A DNA stretch of 64,000 nucleotides from Tupaia tana (Eukaryota > Chordata > Mammalia > Scandentia > Tupaiidae), in contig JAKSZU010000016.1 in assembly GCA_026018925.1 (NCBI GenBank), positions 33,227,377 through 33,291,376 on the forward strand. The letters run 5' to 3'. Positions 1 to 11,894 of this stretch are shown here, in pieces. Position 1 is the first letter of the stretch. Each line of letters opens with the position of its first letter. Under the pieces are notes generated by a model, which made no database searches, had not been told where the DNA came from, and saw only the letters and a list, made by a program, of their open reading frames with translations. A program made the position numbers and the translations under genes.

Positions 1-1317
1 GACAGCACCCTTGCTGCCTTTTCCAGCACCTATTTGGAAGAGCCACTACTCTGCTATTCAGACATCCAAAGGTGTCACCTAGAAATCAAAGGAAATGTCA
101 TGTCTGGATTTTGCCGGTGGAGCTAATAACACGCTGAAAATGTTTATTTTGTCTCAGAAATGTTTATGTATTTTTTCCTTTTCTTGGTGCCAGAGGGATT
201 TAATTATTAAGTTACAAGAGACATTTTTTTTCAGGTGAAAGTTTCAATGTTCTCACTTCTCAAAAACCAAATTACAATGTTCACAACTTTTCTTGCTTAA
301 TTATTGCCAGTTTCAGGTAAATGATACCCTGTAGGACATCAAGGCATGTATATCTTCTTATGGTGCAAACTCCTAAGGTGATCAGCATTCGGTTGCCCAA
401 AGAAATAACAGCCTTAGACATAGCCCTTACCAGTACTTTGAAAGAATTCTGCAGCACCCAGAGAGAGATAGACAGATTCTTCTTTTAGGCTAAATTCTAG
501 ACTTTTAATTCATTTCCAGTGTCTTATCCTTTGGAGTGAGGAGGTAGAAGGTAAGATCAATTCAGGGACAAACAGTGAAGTAAACAAGTGGTATTAATTT
601 TTGCCTTTGCAAACTTTATGGTGCCATCCTTCATTCCAGCATTTTTCTACTTTTTCTCCATACGCCAGTGTGAAAACCTGTTCTCAGAACAGAAACAGAG
701 ACCGGTAATTTATAGCATGATGGGAATTAGTACAAAGAGTTGCCTCTCAGTGTCTGCCTGTTGAGTCTCATTAATGATGGTGTCAGAGAACAGTTCCTTA
801 CTTCAGAGCTCCTCCCTCCATTCCCTGCTGGAAAGATGGGAATTCCACATCATTCTATCCCATCTCTAAATAAGGACCTCAGTTTATATGCAAGATGTAA
901 AAGAAAGGAGAAGATGGAAAGCAGAGATGTCAATATGAAAGTTACAACTAATAGTTTTAGTAACCAGTAAGCTGATATTAGCTTCAGTGTCTGAATCACA
1001 TTTCCACAGGAACTTCAAGTCAGCAGCTTCCTATCAGCTGTTTTTATTTTGTAGCCAGTTGTTATGATAAAACTGCATCAGCAAAAGGAACAAATAAGAT
1101 TCCAGAGAAGATAGCTAATGAACATAGAAAACAAATCTTATTTCAAGCTTTAAAACATCGGCAAAAGCAATCATTCGAGAGGTCTTCCTTCTTGCTGGGT
1201 CAGTATTTTTGTTCTATTCAGACCTTCAATCAATTGTATGAGAACCATAACCTTAGTCAGAACTATCTGCATTACTCAATGTCCACTGATTTTAAATTAT
1301 CATTATTATTATTATTA
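1..1317. other. unassigned non-coding DNA
   Basis: I see no gene or recognisable repeat here. The open frames are short and lack family resemblance. A short ATT microsatellite, about 1301-1320, abuts the SINE that follows. Confidence 0.5.
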
Positions 1318-1552
1318 TTGCCATATGGCACATGTGCTCACCTGAGAGAGACAAAGAGAAATGAAAAGTGAGAAAATTGTCTCCCAGGAGTGGGAAGGGC
1401 TGTGCCGCAATCCCTTCTCCTCCATTTTCCTTCTGGTGATTTGGGCATGCATATACACATACCAGGCGTGATTTTCAAGCTTCTAGGTCCAGGATTCAAA
1501 TTGTGGTAGGCCATGTGGGAATCCAATGCCTTCACCACCACACCACCTGCTG
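1318..1552 (-). mobile_element. tRNA-derived SINE, long class, old copy
   Basis: Read on the minus strand it has, in order: a tRNA-like head (GGTGG(C/T)...GCCTACCACAATTTGAATCC region with A- and B-box), the body motif GGAGGAGAAGGGATTG (degraded), a CT-rich tract and a GCACATGTGCC(A)TATGGC end. The order matches about 20 other copies in the window. Many CpG sites are lost, so this is an older insertion. I call the family colugo-type CYN-SINE from memory; the structure itself is read from the sequence. Confidence 0.85.
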
Positions 1553-1554
1553 AT

Positions 1555-1616
1555 TTAAATATTAATTTAATATTAAATTAATATCAATATATTAATTTAG
1601 ATATTAATTTAATCTC
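1555..1616. repeat. AT-rich low-complexity tract with a perfect palindrome
   Basis: Positions 1561-1582 are a perfect 22-bp palindrome made of ATTAATTTAAT and its complement. Partial TTAATTTA repeats follow. It directly flanks the head end of a SINE. Confidence 0.8.
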
Positions 1617-2492
1617 AACACACCCTCAGGGGAACATCCAGAACAGTTTGACCACATATCTGGACACTATGGCCCAGCCCAGTTGGCACATGAAACTTGT
1701 AGGAGAGTTGAGAGTTGGAGGGATGATTTTATTCACTTGGTTTACTTTGGTTAGCTAGTTTTGTTTTTTTTTTTAGTGTACGTTTGGCATTTCGCTGTGT
1801 GTGGTTTTTAGCCAGTGGCTCAGTATTTGGCTACATGGAGATTTCCTGGGAACCACTGAGGTTGCCCTTGATAAGTTGAAAATATGGTGGGCGAGATTTT
1901 TGTGGAGCAAAAGAGGCCAGGTTTCCTAGGGCTGAGCTGTTTATTTCCCTCCCGTTTCAAGTTTTTTGGACTAGGCAGGAACATCTTGCTGCTTTGGAAA
2001 AACCCAAGCTACTCTCTACTGCAAATATTAACAGAAAGTATTTATGAAAGTAGAAGTTATGTGGAAGCTCTAATCTGTGCTGTTTTCAGAAACTGTACTT
2101 AATAGTTAATTCTGGAGATTCCAGCAGGAATCCGCATTCACTGTCGAATTCTAATTACAGCAGCCTTTATATATAACAAACCAACACACAGATGAATGCA
2201 TTTGCTCATGCGTCCATAGTTTCAGAGCTTGAGAAAACTTTCCCAACATCCCCCTGCCTTGATTGCCATCGCTATGAGAAGACCCGCTCATAGGCCTCTG
2301 TCCTCTCAGTTGAAAATCCAAAGGGAACTCAGGTAAAATAAACAAACTACAGTTTTGCATCCTGGCATTGGCCTGGACTAGAACAGACCTGACACTGGTC
2401 ATGTGATGTTTTTGCAAACAAATGGCTAAATTAGGCTTAAAACTCCTCTTGGGATTCCTTTATTTTTCTTTTAAACATAAATACACACATGA

Positions 2493-2493
<1 letters not shown>

Positions 2494-2534
<41 letters not shown>
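2494..2534. repeat. (CA)n microsatellite
   Basis: About 20 uninterrupted CA units. Confidence 0.97.
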
Positions 2535-2536
<2 letters not shown>

Positions 2537-2599
2537 TATATATTAAGTTAATTTATTCAACAGATAATACACACAGGTACATATTTATAATTGTATATG

Positions 2600-2815
2600 C
2601 AGATGTGTACTACTTAACAATCAGCATACATTATAAGAAATCTATTGGCAGGGTATTTCCTTATTGTGTGATGAAATCATAGTGTATGTTTAACCCTAAC
2701 CTAGATACAGTAGTCTACTACACACTTGTAGCCTATAGCCTATTTTAATTATATGGAACCCTGTTGTATTTGCAGTTCATCATTGACTAAAAGCATCATT
2801 ATGTGTTGCACGTCA
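2600..2815 (+). mobile_element. ancient Tigger-like DNA transposon relic
   Basis: The start (ACTTAACAATCAGCATAC), the internal CCTAGATACAGTAGTCTACTAC and the end (CATTGACTAAAAGCATC) follow the order of a widespread mammalian repeat. That repeat has CAGTCATGCG-type inverted ends. The family name is from memory and uncertain; the copy is heavily mutated. Confidence 0.5.
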
Positions 2816-3059
2816 CATTTACATATTTATATAATGACATTTGTGTATATATAAGTAAATAGAAACAAATTTACATATTTTTGTACATGTGTGTGTATGT
2901 ATGTATATTGAATAAATCTTTCATTTAACTTTTCAATATGCCCCTGTCCTTTTCTCCCACACTTCTCATCTCTCACATCCATGTACTTGAGGGGTTTTAT
3001 TAGTATCGTGAAAAGTGAAAGTTGGCATCTCTCTCTGTATCTTGGTCAGATTACTAAAG

Positions 3060-3135
3060 CTGGCATTTACTGAGGGTTTACTATGTGCTGCGCTAAGAGC
3101 TTCACACATAATTTTTCATAGATTATTTCCATCTC
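3060..3135 (+). mobile_element. MIR fragment
   Basis: Contains the MIR core wording CATTTACTGAGGGTTTACTATGTGC followed by a GCTTCACA-like segment. It is short and diverged. Confidence 0.6.
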
Positions 3136-3834
3136 CCCATTTGACCTTGAGTCCGCAATTTCCTCTTTTTGTTGATTTATTTAATTATGAAATAAAAATC
3201 TCCTTCCTCTCTGACATCTTTCTTCTTCACTCTTTAACTCACTTCACAATTTAAAAATATGGGTTGTAAGAGGAAGTGAGATCTATATTCCATGTTTTTT
3301 TCTTAAAAATTTGAAGACTACATTCACTGAAACTAACATTGACTAAGTCCTAGAAATGCTGAGATCCAAGTCAATTCAAAAATATTCATGCAACCTCATC
3401 AAATCAGAATTGCTTTGAGAGTAACATGTTCCAACTCTGCCTAATTGAGTGCTTGCTAATTCTTTGGGTGACGCTGAACATTTCTGGTTAGCCTGAAATA
3501 TGCATTTTATTCTAACTTTTAATGGTTTCTTCCAGGGTGGATGTTTTGAAGCTTTGAACTTTGTTGCTCATCATTAATTGTCAAGATTAACTAATTATTT
3601 AAAGCCCCTAAGCCATTATGGGAAGACCATAAAGAGCAAAGCAAGCTCAGTAATTCCCACCACTGTATAGGGCAAATCCATTTATAAAGGGCAGTGTAAA
3701 AGGAAGGCTTGAGCTGACACCAGGCAAATTAAATAAGGAAATCTCTATGAAGTTTCCTTTCAGATTTAACCTATACCAATGAACTCAGACAGGACTGAAA
3801 TCCTTGTTTGTAACCGGGGGCATGGGGATGCGCT

Positions 3835-3970
3835 GACTGTAGTAAGGAGTACAATATACTTTATAGACATTATCTCATCCTGTTGCAGATGGTGTTGGAT
3901 ATTATTTCCATTCATCAAGGGAACGGACAAGGTATATGAAGGCCAAGTGACCTATTCTAGGACGTTGGCT
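3835..3970 (+). mobile_element. MIR fragment
   Basis: The order ACTTTATAGACATTATCTCATCC, ATTATTTCCATT and AAGTGACCTATTC corresponds to the central and 3' parts of MIR. Confidence 0.6.
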
Positions 3971-4299
3971 TCTAGACTCCAGTAACAAACTAAGCCAAGA
4001 GTCAGGCTGCTTCTCCAAGAAATTCAGCTGAAGCAATGGCTTTGTTTATGTTATTTTGAGAAAATTTACTTTTTGCTTTTGTTTTTGTTTTTTTTTTTTT
4101 TTCCTTAACAGGTCTAAACTATGAATTTATAGTAAGCCATGTACGCGGTTTCCCCAGATACTCAGAGAATTTAAGAGAGCTTAAGATCCCTTAGGTATGA
4201 TTATATTATGTACCTGTGAAATAAACAAACATAACCATAACACCATTTATTTTAAATACTTCTAGACCTTGAGCTACCAGGATACCATTTATTGAGTGT

Positions 4300-4512
4300 T
4301 TTCTGTGCCAATACTGATTAAGACTTTTGTTCTTTCATACTAAGAAAATATATAAATAAAAGCTTATAAAAAGTAATATTAATAGTAATTGGAAATGCAG
4401 TATTTTTATGCCAATATTGATTAAGGCATTTGTTCATTTATTTTAAGACTATATATATATTTGAAATATGTAAAAGCTTCTTAAAAAAACAAAGTAATAT
4501 TAATAGTAACCA
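4300..4512. repeat. diverged local tandem duplication, unit about 101 bp
   Basis: The unit at 4307-4390 (GCCAATACTGATTAAG ... AAAGTAATATTAATAGTAA) recurs at 4411-4510 (GCCAATATTGATTAAG ... AAAGTAATATTAATAGTAA). The copies differ by substitutions and an AT expansion. Confidence 0.75.
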
Positions 4513-6905
4513 TATGCCTGCTGGTTATTTAGCCCTGAAGACTCCTGCTCCAGTTCCACATGTTGAAATTTACTTCTCCTTCAAGGTTCATTCTGAAGCC
4601 ATTTACTTCAATGAAAGCTTTTCAAGTAATCTCATTCTCCAATGAACTCCTGTAGCATTTTATATTTCTTATATCATGTGTTGTGCTGTGTGACGTGATA
4701 ACATTCTTTCTTGGTTTCTCTCTTCTAGGATGTAAGCTTCTAGGTAATAGTTTTTATGTATTTTGTATTCCTTGATAAAATGAGTCATTTGCTCATTATA
4801 TGTCTGTTGAATTGGTTAAATCTCAGATTTGGAAGGAATCAACCCAATTCCTATTCAAGGCAGAAGTAACTTCTGTGAAATCTCTGAGAAGTCAGAGGTA
4901 GTGGGGTGCTCTCCTCCTTATGGAGTTGTCCCTGGCAGGAGGCTACCCAGCCAGGACTATGCTTTATGCATTTCCCACCCCCTATGCCATCCAGATGTAG
5001 TCATGGGATTAGCTCCTGGGAATGGCTGTGCACAGAATGTGATTCAGGATCTTTAATGTGATCCAGACCTTTAAAAAGCACTTGCATTTTCTCTACTTAC
5101 TTTTTCTCTACTTACTTTTCCTCTAGCATTGGCTAGAAGCAGAGGGCTCCAAAGCTAATGCTTAGCATCACTAGATGTTAAGGGCCTGGTATCCTGAATA
5201 ATCGCATGGAGAAAAGAGCTAGCTGACTGGTGACACTAGGACCAGGTTATTATGTGAACAAGAGAGAAAGTTCTCTTGTACTAAACCATTGAAACGTGGA
5301 GGGGTTATCTGTTAAAGCAATCACATCATCTTAACTTCATTGACTATTTTCTTTGGTGGAGCATTTACTGTTCCAGCACTAATTGTTATGAAATTCTTTC
5401 TCACATTGTGTTGAAAACTGCTTTCTTACAAATACCTCCAGTTCATATGCTATTGTTTTGCCTTTTCAGCCTCCACAGATCTGTTTCCTCTTCATCAAGA
5501 CACCTTTTCCACTATCTGACCACAGATAGTGTATCAGCCCTAGGATGATATTTCTCTTTTCTTTGTTTATTGCTGCAGTGCACAGTAAAAAATGATTCTA
5601 CTTTGAGTCTTAGAGCACTGCATCAGTTAACAGACTCTCCTAATGAGTTTCTCTGTGACTTTTCCAGGATATCAGCAGTCCACGCCAAGGCATGTGTACA
5701 AGAATCACCCTCACGCCAGACTGAAGCCATAAGCTACTTGAGTTGGGCCTTCTTTTTCCAAAGAGAAACAGCAAAGATCAACTACATTGAGTGCATCCTG
5801 AGGGATAAATTTCCAAAAAGACACTTTCAAAAGAGAACTGAAGGAACCAAAGGTGGAGTATGTCACATACATACACAAACCCAACAAATCATCATTCATT
5901 CATTCAACACTCATTTTTAGAATGCCTAAGTTCTCTTCAGAGATAAAGGGAAGCTGAAACACACCCTGTTCTAGAGCATCTGACATGAGAAGGCTGCTGC
6001 TAAGCTGAAACATAATTTAACCAAGATGGTTCCTTTTAAACTGAAACAGTCACTGTCTCCAAATTCAGACACGAAACTGTCTGTGAAGTGTTGGCCTGAT
6101 TCTATCTGTCCAACAGATGTTTTGCAAAGTCCAGATGGTAGTACTTGTTAGCAAAGCCCAAATACAAAGAATTTTTCTTTTCTTCTTATACAGCAGTTCT
6201 TCCTTCTTGTAGAGGATCTGCCTAAGATCAAGCAGTGTAGGCAGCCCTGGGCACAGTGTTAGTTATTTTATTCAATTCTGTGTTGGACAGCAGATTCTTT
6301 GGCCTATGTAATCTGCATGTCTCTTCACAACAATTACTCTGTCTGTGTGCATTTCCTTATGAGCTGCCGAGTGTTTTTTCAATAATCATTATCATCAACG
6401 TAGGTGACTAAAAATATCTTGAAAATACAAACAACACTGAGCATCTTTATGCCATTATTCAAAACAGCTGTCTTTTTCTGGTCACCTGAAGGCTCTATGG
6501 TTTTTACTAAACTCTGTGGCTAATATAAACTCAGTTTTTTCAAAACCCACTTTGTTCTCTGTCTGTTGCATTTTACAGTTTGAGGATTTACTGTTCAGTT
6601 TAGAAAACTGTGGGAATAAATAATCACGCCTGCGTCCCATTTCTCTGGATACTTTCAACTGCAGCGATGGTTGGGGTATGGGGATCACTGATCCTCCAGT
6701 GTGTGCTGGAAGAAATGGATAACTCTTCAAGATGATGCTGTTAATTAAATATGAGGACGCTTTAGGAAGCCCCAAGAAAACAAAACAGCTCCTTTGACTA
6801 TTTTTGTATCCTCAGGAGCACGAAGAGATTTCTATCCAAGAAGAAATAACAGCTTTAATTATTGCCATAATTTGTAATTTCCAAAGGTTTTGATAGATTC
6901 AAAAA
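4513..6905. other. unassigned non-coding DNA
   Basis: No gene is recognised. The longest open frame (5570-5920, 116 codons) has no recognisable domain and no splice context. A small 14-bp doublet, TTCTCTACTTACTT, lies near 5091-5120. Short ancient repeat fragments may be present but cannot be named. Confidence 0.5.
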
Positions 6906-7010
6906 TTGTATGGAGGCCAGTGCATGGTATCTTGGTTGAGGCAGCTGGATCTCACATGGCTGACCATGTGGCTTGAATCCTGGACTCAGTGGCTAGAGAA
7001 ATCTGCCTGG

Positions 7011-7403
7011 TCTAACCTCATTATCCATCAGATAATATACCTGAAGTGTATTTTCAGACAAGCTACCTTGAACCTTAATTCTAGTTCCCTTGTCAATGAT
7101 TCTATAGTTTTTAAATCTATTTAATTTTATTTATTCATTCATTTATTTTAATTGGACAAGAGAGACACACACAGAGAGAGAGAGGGAAAATGAGAAAGGA
7201 AAGCAAGCCACCAGGTCTGGGAATCGAATCATGGTCAGCCCTTTGGGAGTGTCCAGTGCCTTAACCACCATGCCACCTGCTGGTCCCCAATGATTCTATA
7301 ATTTAAGAAACTCGTCTACTGTACTCATCATTATTCATTTTTATTGTTAGATATGATTATAGAATAATAAATATATTAGTTCTTTTGTTCCTGGAAAAAA
7401 AAA
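7011..7403 (+). pseudogene. 5'-truncated polyadenylated retrocopy of an unidentified transcript
   Basis: The insert is bounded by a perfect 14-bp TSD, AGAAATCTGCCTGG, at 6997-7010 and 7404-7417. It ends in about 10 A. An AATAAA lies roughly 25 nt before the poly(A), which is the normal spacing for an mRNA 3' end. Without the SINE nested in it (7111-7287) the insert is about 200 bp. It does not resemble an L1 3' end or the local SINEs. The likely origin is L1-mediated copying of a host mRNA 3' UTR; the parent is unknown. Confidence 0.6.
7111..7287 (-). mobile_element. tRNA-derived SINE, short class
   Basis: The minus-strand order is GGGGACCAGCAGGTGGC head, B-box GATTCGATTCCC, GGTGGCTTGCTTTC, a CT-rich tract and AAAATAAATGAATGAATAAA. 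It lacks the GGAGGAGAAGGGATTG body of the long class. The flanking TSD CAATGATTCTATARTTT (7094-7110 and 7288-7304) has 16 of 17 matches. Confidence 0.9.
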
Positions 7404-7868
7404 AGAAATCTGCCTGGGCACTGTGTGCATGGTCAAAATCCTGAAAGCAGGGAGAAATGCAGGAGAAGGGATTGCAGCATGACTATTCCCCATGAGGGGG
7501 TGTGCTTTCTTGCTTTCCCTCCCCAGTTCTGTCTTTATCTGGGAATCACATATACACTCTCCCAAAATAAAAATAAAAACAAAACAAGACAGAAAGACAA
7601 AAACTTTGTGGAATCTGTTTTATTTGTTTTATTAGTGTCAAAGAGAGTCCAAAGTGTGGAGTGATGAGACAGGGAGTAGCTGTAATCTAAACCAGAATTG
7701 CAGGCAAGAGGGAAACGGGCTCTTCCCCTGCTCTGAGTGGGAGCAAACATTGGTACAAATGGGTCGGAGGGCTCCAAACAATATCTTCAACATCTAAAGC
7801 ATGCATACCCTGTACCCAAGAATTTAAGAGTATAAGAATTTAACCCAGGAAACAATTAGATAAGTTTG

Positions 7869-7871
<3 letters not shown>

Positions 7872-7908
<37 letters not shown>
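7872..7908. repeat. (TA)n microsatellite
   Basis: About 18 TA units. Confidence 0.97.
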
Positions 7909-7911
<3 letters not shown>

Positions 7912-7992
7912 TATGTTTATCCAAAAATGTTCAAGAGCTTTTGAAAACTTTTAAATATTTTTAAAACAATTTTTAATAAAAATGTATATTGA

Positions 7993-8161
7993 GGGGTCAG
8001 CAGGTGGCGTGGTAGTTATGGTGCCGGACTCCCATACGGCTAACCATGGTTCAAGTTCTAGACCTGAAGGTTTTCTTTCACACTTTCCCTCTCTCTCTCT
8101 GCCTTGCTCTATAGCAAATTAAATAATAATAATAAATAAAATAATAAATAAAATTAAAAAT
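7993..8161 (+). mobile_element. tRNA-derived SINE, short class
   Basis: Head GGGGTCAGCAGGTGGCGTGG, B-box GGTTCAAGTTC, CT tract, then an AATAATAAATAAA tail. Perfect 16-bp TSD TAAAAATGTATATTGA at 7977-7992 and 8162-8177. Confidence 0.92.
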
Positions 8162-8855
8162 TAAAAATGTATATTGAATAATGATTATATGTGAGGTATT
8201 CAGGTTGTTAAGGGTTTAGTGGTTACAGACACCAGCATGGCTTCTGTTCTTCATGCCCTAACATGACGAATTTGTGGTGAACACTGATGTTACCTACTAA
8301 GAGCCATTAGCTGGGTAGAATATATTGATAATGTTTGTTTTTTGAGCCAGTGTCTAAGTACCCTAGTAAGTGGTTGGAGAAAGATATTAGTGAGTAGACA
8401 GCCTCAGTCCCTGACCTGTGGAGAGAGGCAGGTTGAATGGAAAAACTACAATAGACAGCCCAGAAATATTGGGAAATACCAGGTGGGAGGTCGACAGGTG
8501 GGAGGTCAAGTAGTGAGAGGATGGAAGAGTAAAAGAAAATGTGGTCAGTGCACGTGTTTTTGCTCATGCTGAGGCTCTAACTTTGATACTACTTTGTCCT
8601 CATTTCTATTTATTTTTCTTTTAAAACCTATGCCTTTTACATTTAGCTTGGAATTTATAATCATATAACTTTATCCTTAACTCTCGGCAAAATATGTCAT
8701 ACATTCTTATAATGAAGATTGTATGATTGTCTACCATGTCACCCCATGAACTAAGTGAAGTTTAGCAAAGAAGAGCAAGAGATTTCCTTTTGTAATTTAC
8801 CAACTGTGGATCTCCATTCATTTGACAAGGCTGAGATGAGAAGACAGAACTTTCG
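8162..8855. other. unassigned non-coding DNA
   Basis: No gene or named repeat is recognised. A short direct repeat, GGTGGGAGGTC, occurs twice near 8481-8510. Confidence 0.5.
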
Positions 8856-9117
8856 TTTTTTTTTTTTTTTTTTTTTTAAAGGTTTTTGCTGTAGGGCATG
8901 TGTGCACATCAGAGAGAGACAGAGAGAGTGAAAGTGAGAAATCAACTCCTGGAGGATGGCCACACTGCAATCCCTTCTCCTCCATTCTCTTAGGATTTTG
9001 GGCATGCATTCATATGCACCCACTGTGATTTTTTTGAGTCATCAGGTCCAGGACTTGAATTGTGGTAAGCCATGTGGGCGTCCAATGCCTTAACCATTAT
9101 GCCACCTGCTGTCCCCC
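8856..9117 (-). mobile_element. tRNA-derived SINE, long class
   Basis: It opens with a 23-nt poly(T), which is the minus-strand poly(A). GTTTTTGCTGTAGGGCATG follows, and it closes with the ACCTGCTGTCCCC head complement. Confidence 0.92.
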
Positions 9118-9289
9118 AGATAGTCCCTTCTTAAGGGAGCCTAAAGTACTTGTCTTCATTCCATTTTGCCTATAAAATAAGCCCTGTTAGAGTATTGAGT
9201 TTTTAGTGCAAAACAATAAAAAAGTTTACAACTTATTTCTCCTTCAAAAACCAAAAATATGTTTGGCAAGTTTACATACAATGTCAATG

Positions 9290-9375
9290 TGTGCATGAGT
9301 ACATGTGAATGTGCATATATGAGTGAGTGTGTGCGACCCTGAGGACGTGTGTGAGGATGAACACGTGTGTGTTAA
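9290..9375. repeat. GT-rich degenerate microsatellite
   Basis: Interrupted TGTG and TGAG units; no other structure seen. Confidence 0.6.
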
Positions 9376-9748
9376 TTTAAGATAGTAATATTGCAGAGTG
9401 CAGACCATTGTTCTTACTCACCTGTAGAGTATGGTGGGAAATTTCTGAGAACCAAGCCAAGAGGCAAGAGCTCAACTGGTCACTACTTGTCTGAAAGGAT
9501 CAGGTGAGAAATCCAACTTACGTGAGATGGGCTCCTCAAGGTACCTTCAGAAGATTTCCACATTGGTTGATCTCTTCTTGGGAGATACAGGAAACTGCCT
9601 GCACTTTGTCTTCTTTCTGCCAGTGGAAAACGCCAGTCTCTTTACTGCCCAGTTGTTTTGATGCTAATCTGCAACCCAGCACTTAGAGTGTATGAGACTG
9701 CTTTGGATTAATTAAGGAAAAATGAGAGGCTTTGAAAGTATAACACAG

Positions 9749-9921
9749 GGCTGGCAGGTGGGATGGTGGTTAAGAGCACTGGACTCCCACATGTTCGACA
9801 GTGGTTCAAGCCCCAGACCTGGTGGCTTGCTTTCTCTCTCTCTCACTCTCTCTCTGTCCCTTTATGGTCAAATTGAAATAAATAAATGCATAAAGTTAAA
9901 TAAAATAATTATTTAAAACCA
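9749..9921 (+). mobile_element. tRNA-derived SINE, short class
   Basis: Head GGCTGGCAGGTGGGATGGTGG, GGTGGCTTGCTTTC, CT tract, and AAATTGAAATAAATAAATGC end. Flanking TSD GAAAGTATARCACAG at 9734-9748 and 9922-9936. Confidence 0.92.
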
Positions 9922-9984
9922 GAAAGTATAGCACAGTATATTTCATAACCCAGCAAAGGGTTAAATGTTTGAGACTTTCAATGG

Positions 9985-10125
9985 CATAACTGAAAGGGAT
10001 TTCAGAGATCACCCAGTTTAACTCCTTTATCTTACAAATGAGGACACTGAGACTGGAAAGACAATGTAGCCTACCTGAGGTTGCATGGTATTAGAGCTGT
10101 CAGCAGAGTTGGATAATTTGACTCC
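9985..10125 (+). mobile_element. MIR fragment
   Basis: Shows MIR 3' wording: TTATCTTACAAATGAGGACACTGAG, then a CCTGAGGTTGCATGG-like segment. Confidence 0.65.
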
Positions 10126-10808
10126 CTATTTATAGGTGATTCTGTAAGAAAGTGCTGATAGAGCAGCTGATATACCAGTACCGGGTACCTGGATGATTAG
10201 CCAGCCAATCAGCGAGTCAGTATGTATAGAGCACATTCCACCTGTCCTGGGTCTGAGAATGGAGCAGTGGCCGTGAAGTACTTGGCACCTCATGGGTTTC
10301 ACTCTCCACTAGAGAACATGAACATAAAGGATGTATTTGCCAGCATAGTGGGAGAAAGGAGAGTATTGGGGAAAAACACGATAGGAGACAAAACCTAATA
10401 TTCCTGGGCCCTACTTTCATATTTGGCCAAAGTCTCCTTTTCAATGAGAGTCCCGTGTTCCTTCCAGTGGTATGTGACACTTTGCCAGGAGTGTGAGGAG
10501 ACTGGAGGTCTGTTACTTGCTTTGTGGCCTTCTGAGCTAGGACTGCTATGCCCATTTGGTGAAAGAAGAAACTGAGGTTGAGACACTAAATGATTTGTTT
10601 GAGGTCACACAGGCATAGAAGTAAAACATGTCATGTTGTGAGAAGGGGAATATAAGCCATTTACTGTGACTGGTGTGAAAAGTTCCAAGAAAGGAGTGGC
10701 AAGTAAGTGCTCTTCCTGATCATGAGGCTACCTCCTCTTTGGAGATGATGAACAGGGCCATGGGCTCAACCAGAACTGCAACGCAGTCAATGTCTGTCTT
10801 CTGAAGTT
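10126..10808. other. unassigned non-coding DNA, possible MIR pieces
   Basis: A GGTGAAAGAAGAAACTGAGG ... GAGGTCACACAGG stretch near 10556-10610 looks like a second MIR 3' end. The open frames here are not supported. Confidence 0.45.
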
Positions 10809-11075
10809 ATTTATTTATTTATTTATTTTGAGATGTTTTTGCTATAGGGCATGTGCATTTGCCAGAAAGACAGAGAGAGACAGAGAGACAGAAAGTGAGA
10901 AATCACCCCTCGGGTGGGATGACCACACCGCAATTACTTCTCCTCAGTTCTCCTCTCAGAATCTTGGGCATGCACACACACGTGCCTGGCGTGAGTTTGA
11001 GTCACCGGATCTGGGACTCCAACCACGGTCGACTACATGAGAGTCCAGCGACCCAGCTATTACATCTGCTGGTCC
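10809..11075 (-). mobile_element. tRNA-derived SINE, long class
   Basis: TTTA-repeat tail complement, GTTTTTGCTATAGGGCATG, then the full body and head. Perfect 15-bp TSD CTGTCTTCTGAAGTT at 10794-10808 and 11076-11090. Confidence 0.95.
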
Positions 11076-11090
11076 CTGTCTTCTGAAGTT

Positions 11091-11894
11091 CTAACTCCAC
11101 ATGCAGCACCTCAAGTGCTTAAGGCCACAGCGCTCTGAGCATGCAGTGTACCCCAGCTCCTTCCCCTGACAAGCCCACTCCTCACATGCTTCCTGTTCAC
11201 TAAGCTGTCACTTCCTCCAGGAGAATGGCCCTAACTAAAGACGAATATCTCAGGTCAGGAGCTGAGCAATGTGGGATGAACACACATTCACACTTTCCAA
11301 GAAACCCTGGAATTGGGCCATGTAGACAACTCCCTGCTCTGCATATGGCCTTGGCTTTGAGTAAATTTTGCGGATGGTTTCAAACATGGAATCTAGGAGT
11401 CTTAACAACCAGAGCTAGGAAGGCTTCACATCTTTCAGAGGAACTAACCCAAAATACAAAGTAAACATCTCAGCTTCTCACATCTCTTTTTTAGAGCCTA
11501 TCCAAGGTGTGCCATCTCTTGTTTTCCCTTCACTATTATTGTTGAAGGGTGACATTTATCCTGATTGGTGACATTTATTGAGCAGCCACCATGTGCAATC
11601 TGTGATGCTTTTTCTTATCAGAATTATCCTTGGGAAAAAAAATAATCAAGAGATGTTAGTGGCATTTTTATTTCCCAACAATACATTGTGAAACATTGTA
11701 GAAATGGTAAAATAAAAAAAAAAAAAAATGAGAAGAGCCTGGGTTCCTGCTGGGTAATTCTTATTCCACGAAGTTAAGGTATTAAAATCCTGTCTTCCTA
11801 GAGCAGCTGCCTCCACAGCACAGGGCTGGTTCCCTTGTGGTTTAGTTACTTTCGGTGGATATGGATAGTACCTGGTGATAATGGGGCAGAACCT
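11091..11894. other. unassigned non-coding DNA
   Basis: No gene is recognised. TGACATTTAT occurs twice near 11550-11580. An A-run of about 14 lies at 11715-11728. Confidence 0.5.

Larger units (their letters stand above)
6908..7583 (+). mobile_element. old tRNA-derived SINE, split by a later insertion
   Basis: The head is at 6908-7010 (CTGACCATGTGGCTTGAATCCTGG with B-box). The body and tail are at 7405-7583 (GGAGAAGGGATTGCAGCATGAC, a pyrimidine tract, then an A-rich end). The two halves join in the family's normal order. Between them lies the polyadenylated insert at 7011-7403. Confidence 0.8.

Noticed and set aside
2494-2534. Regularly spaced repeats as a CRISPR-like array, here and at other microsatellites
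   Set aside because: Simple CA/TG/GA microsatellites in a mammalian genome with no spacers.
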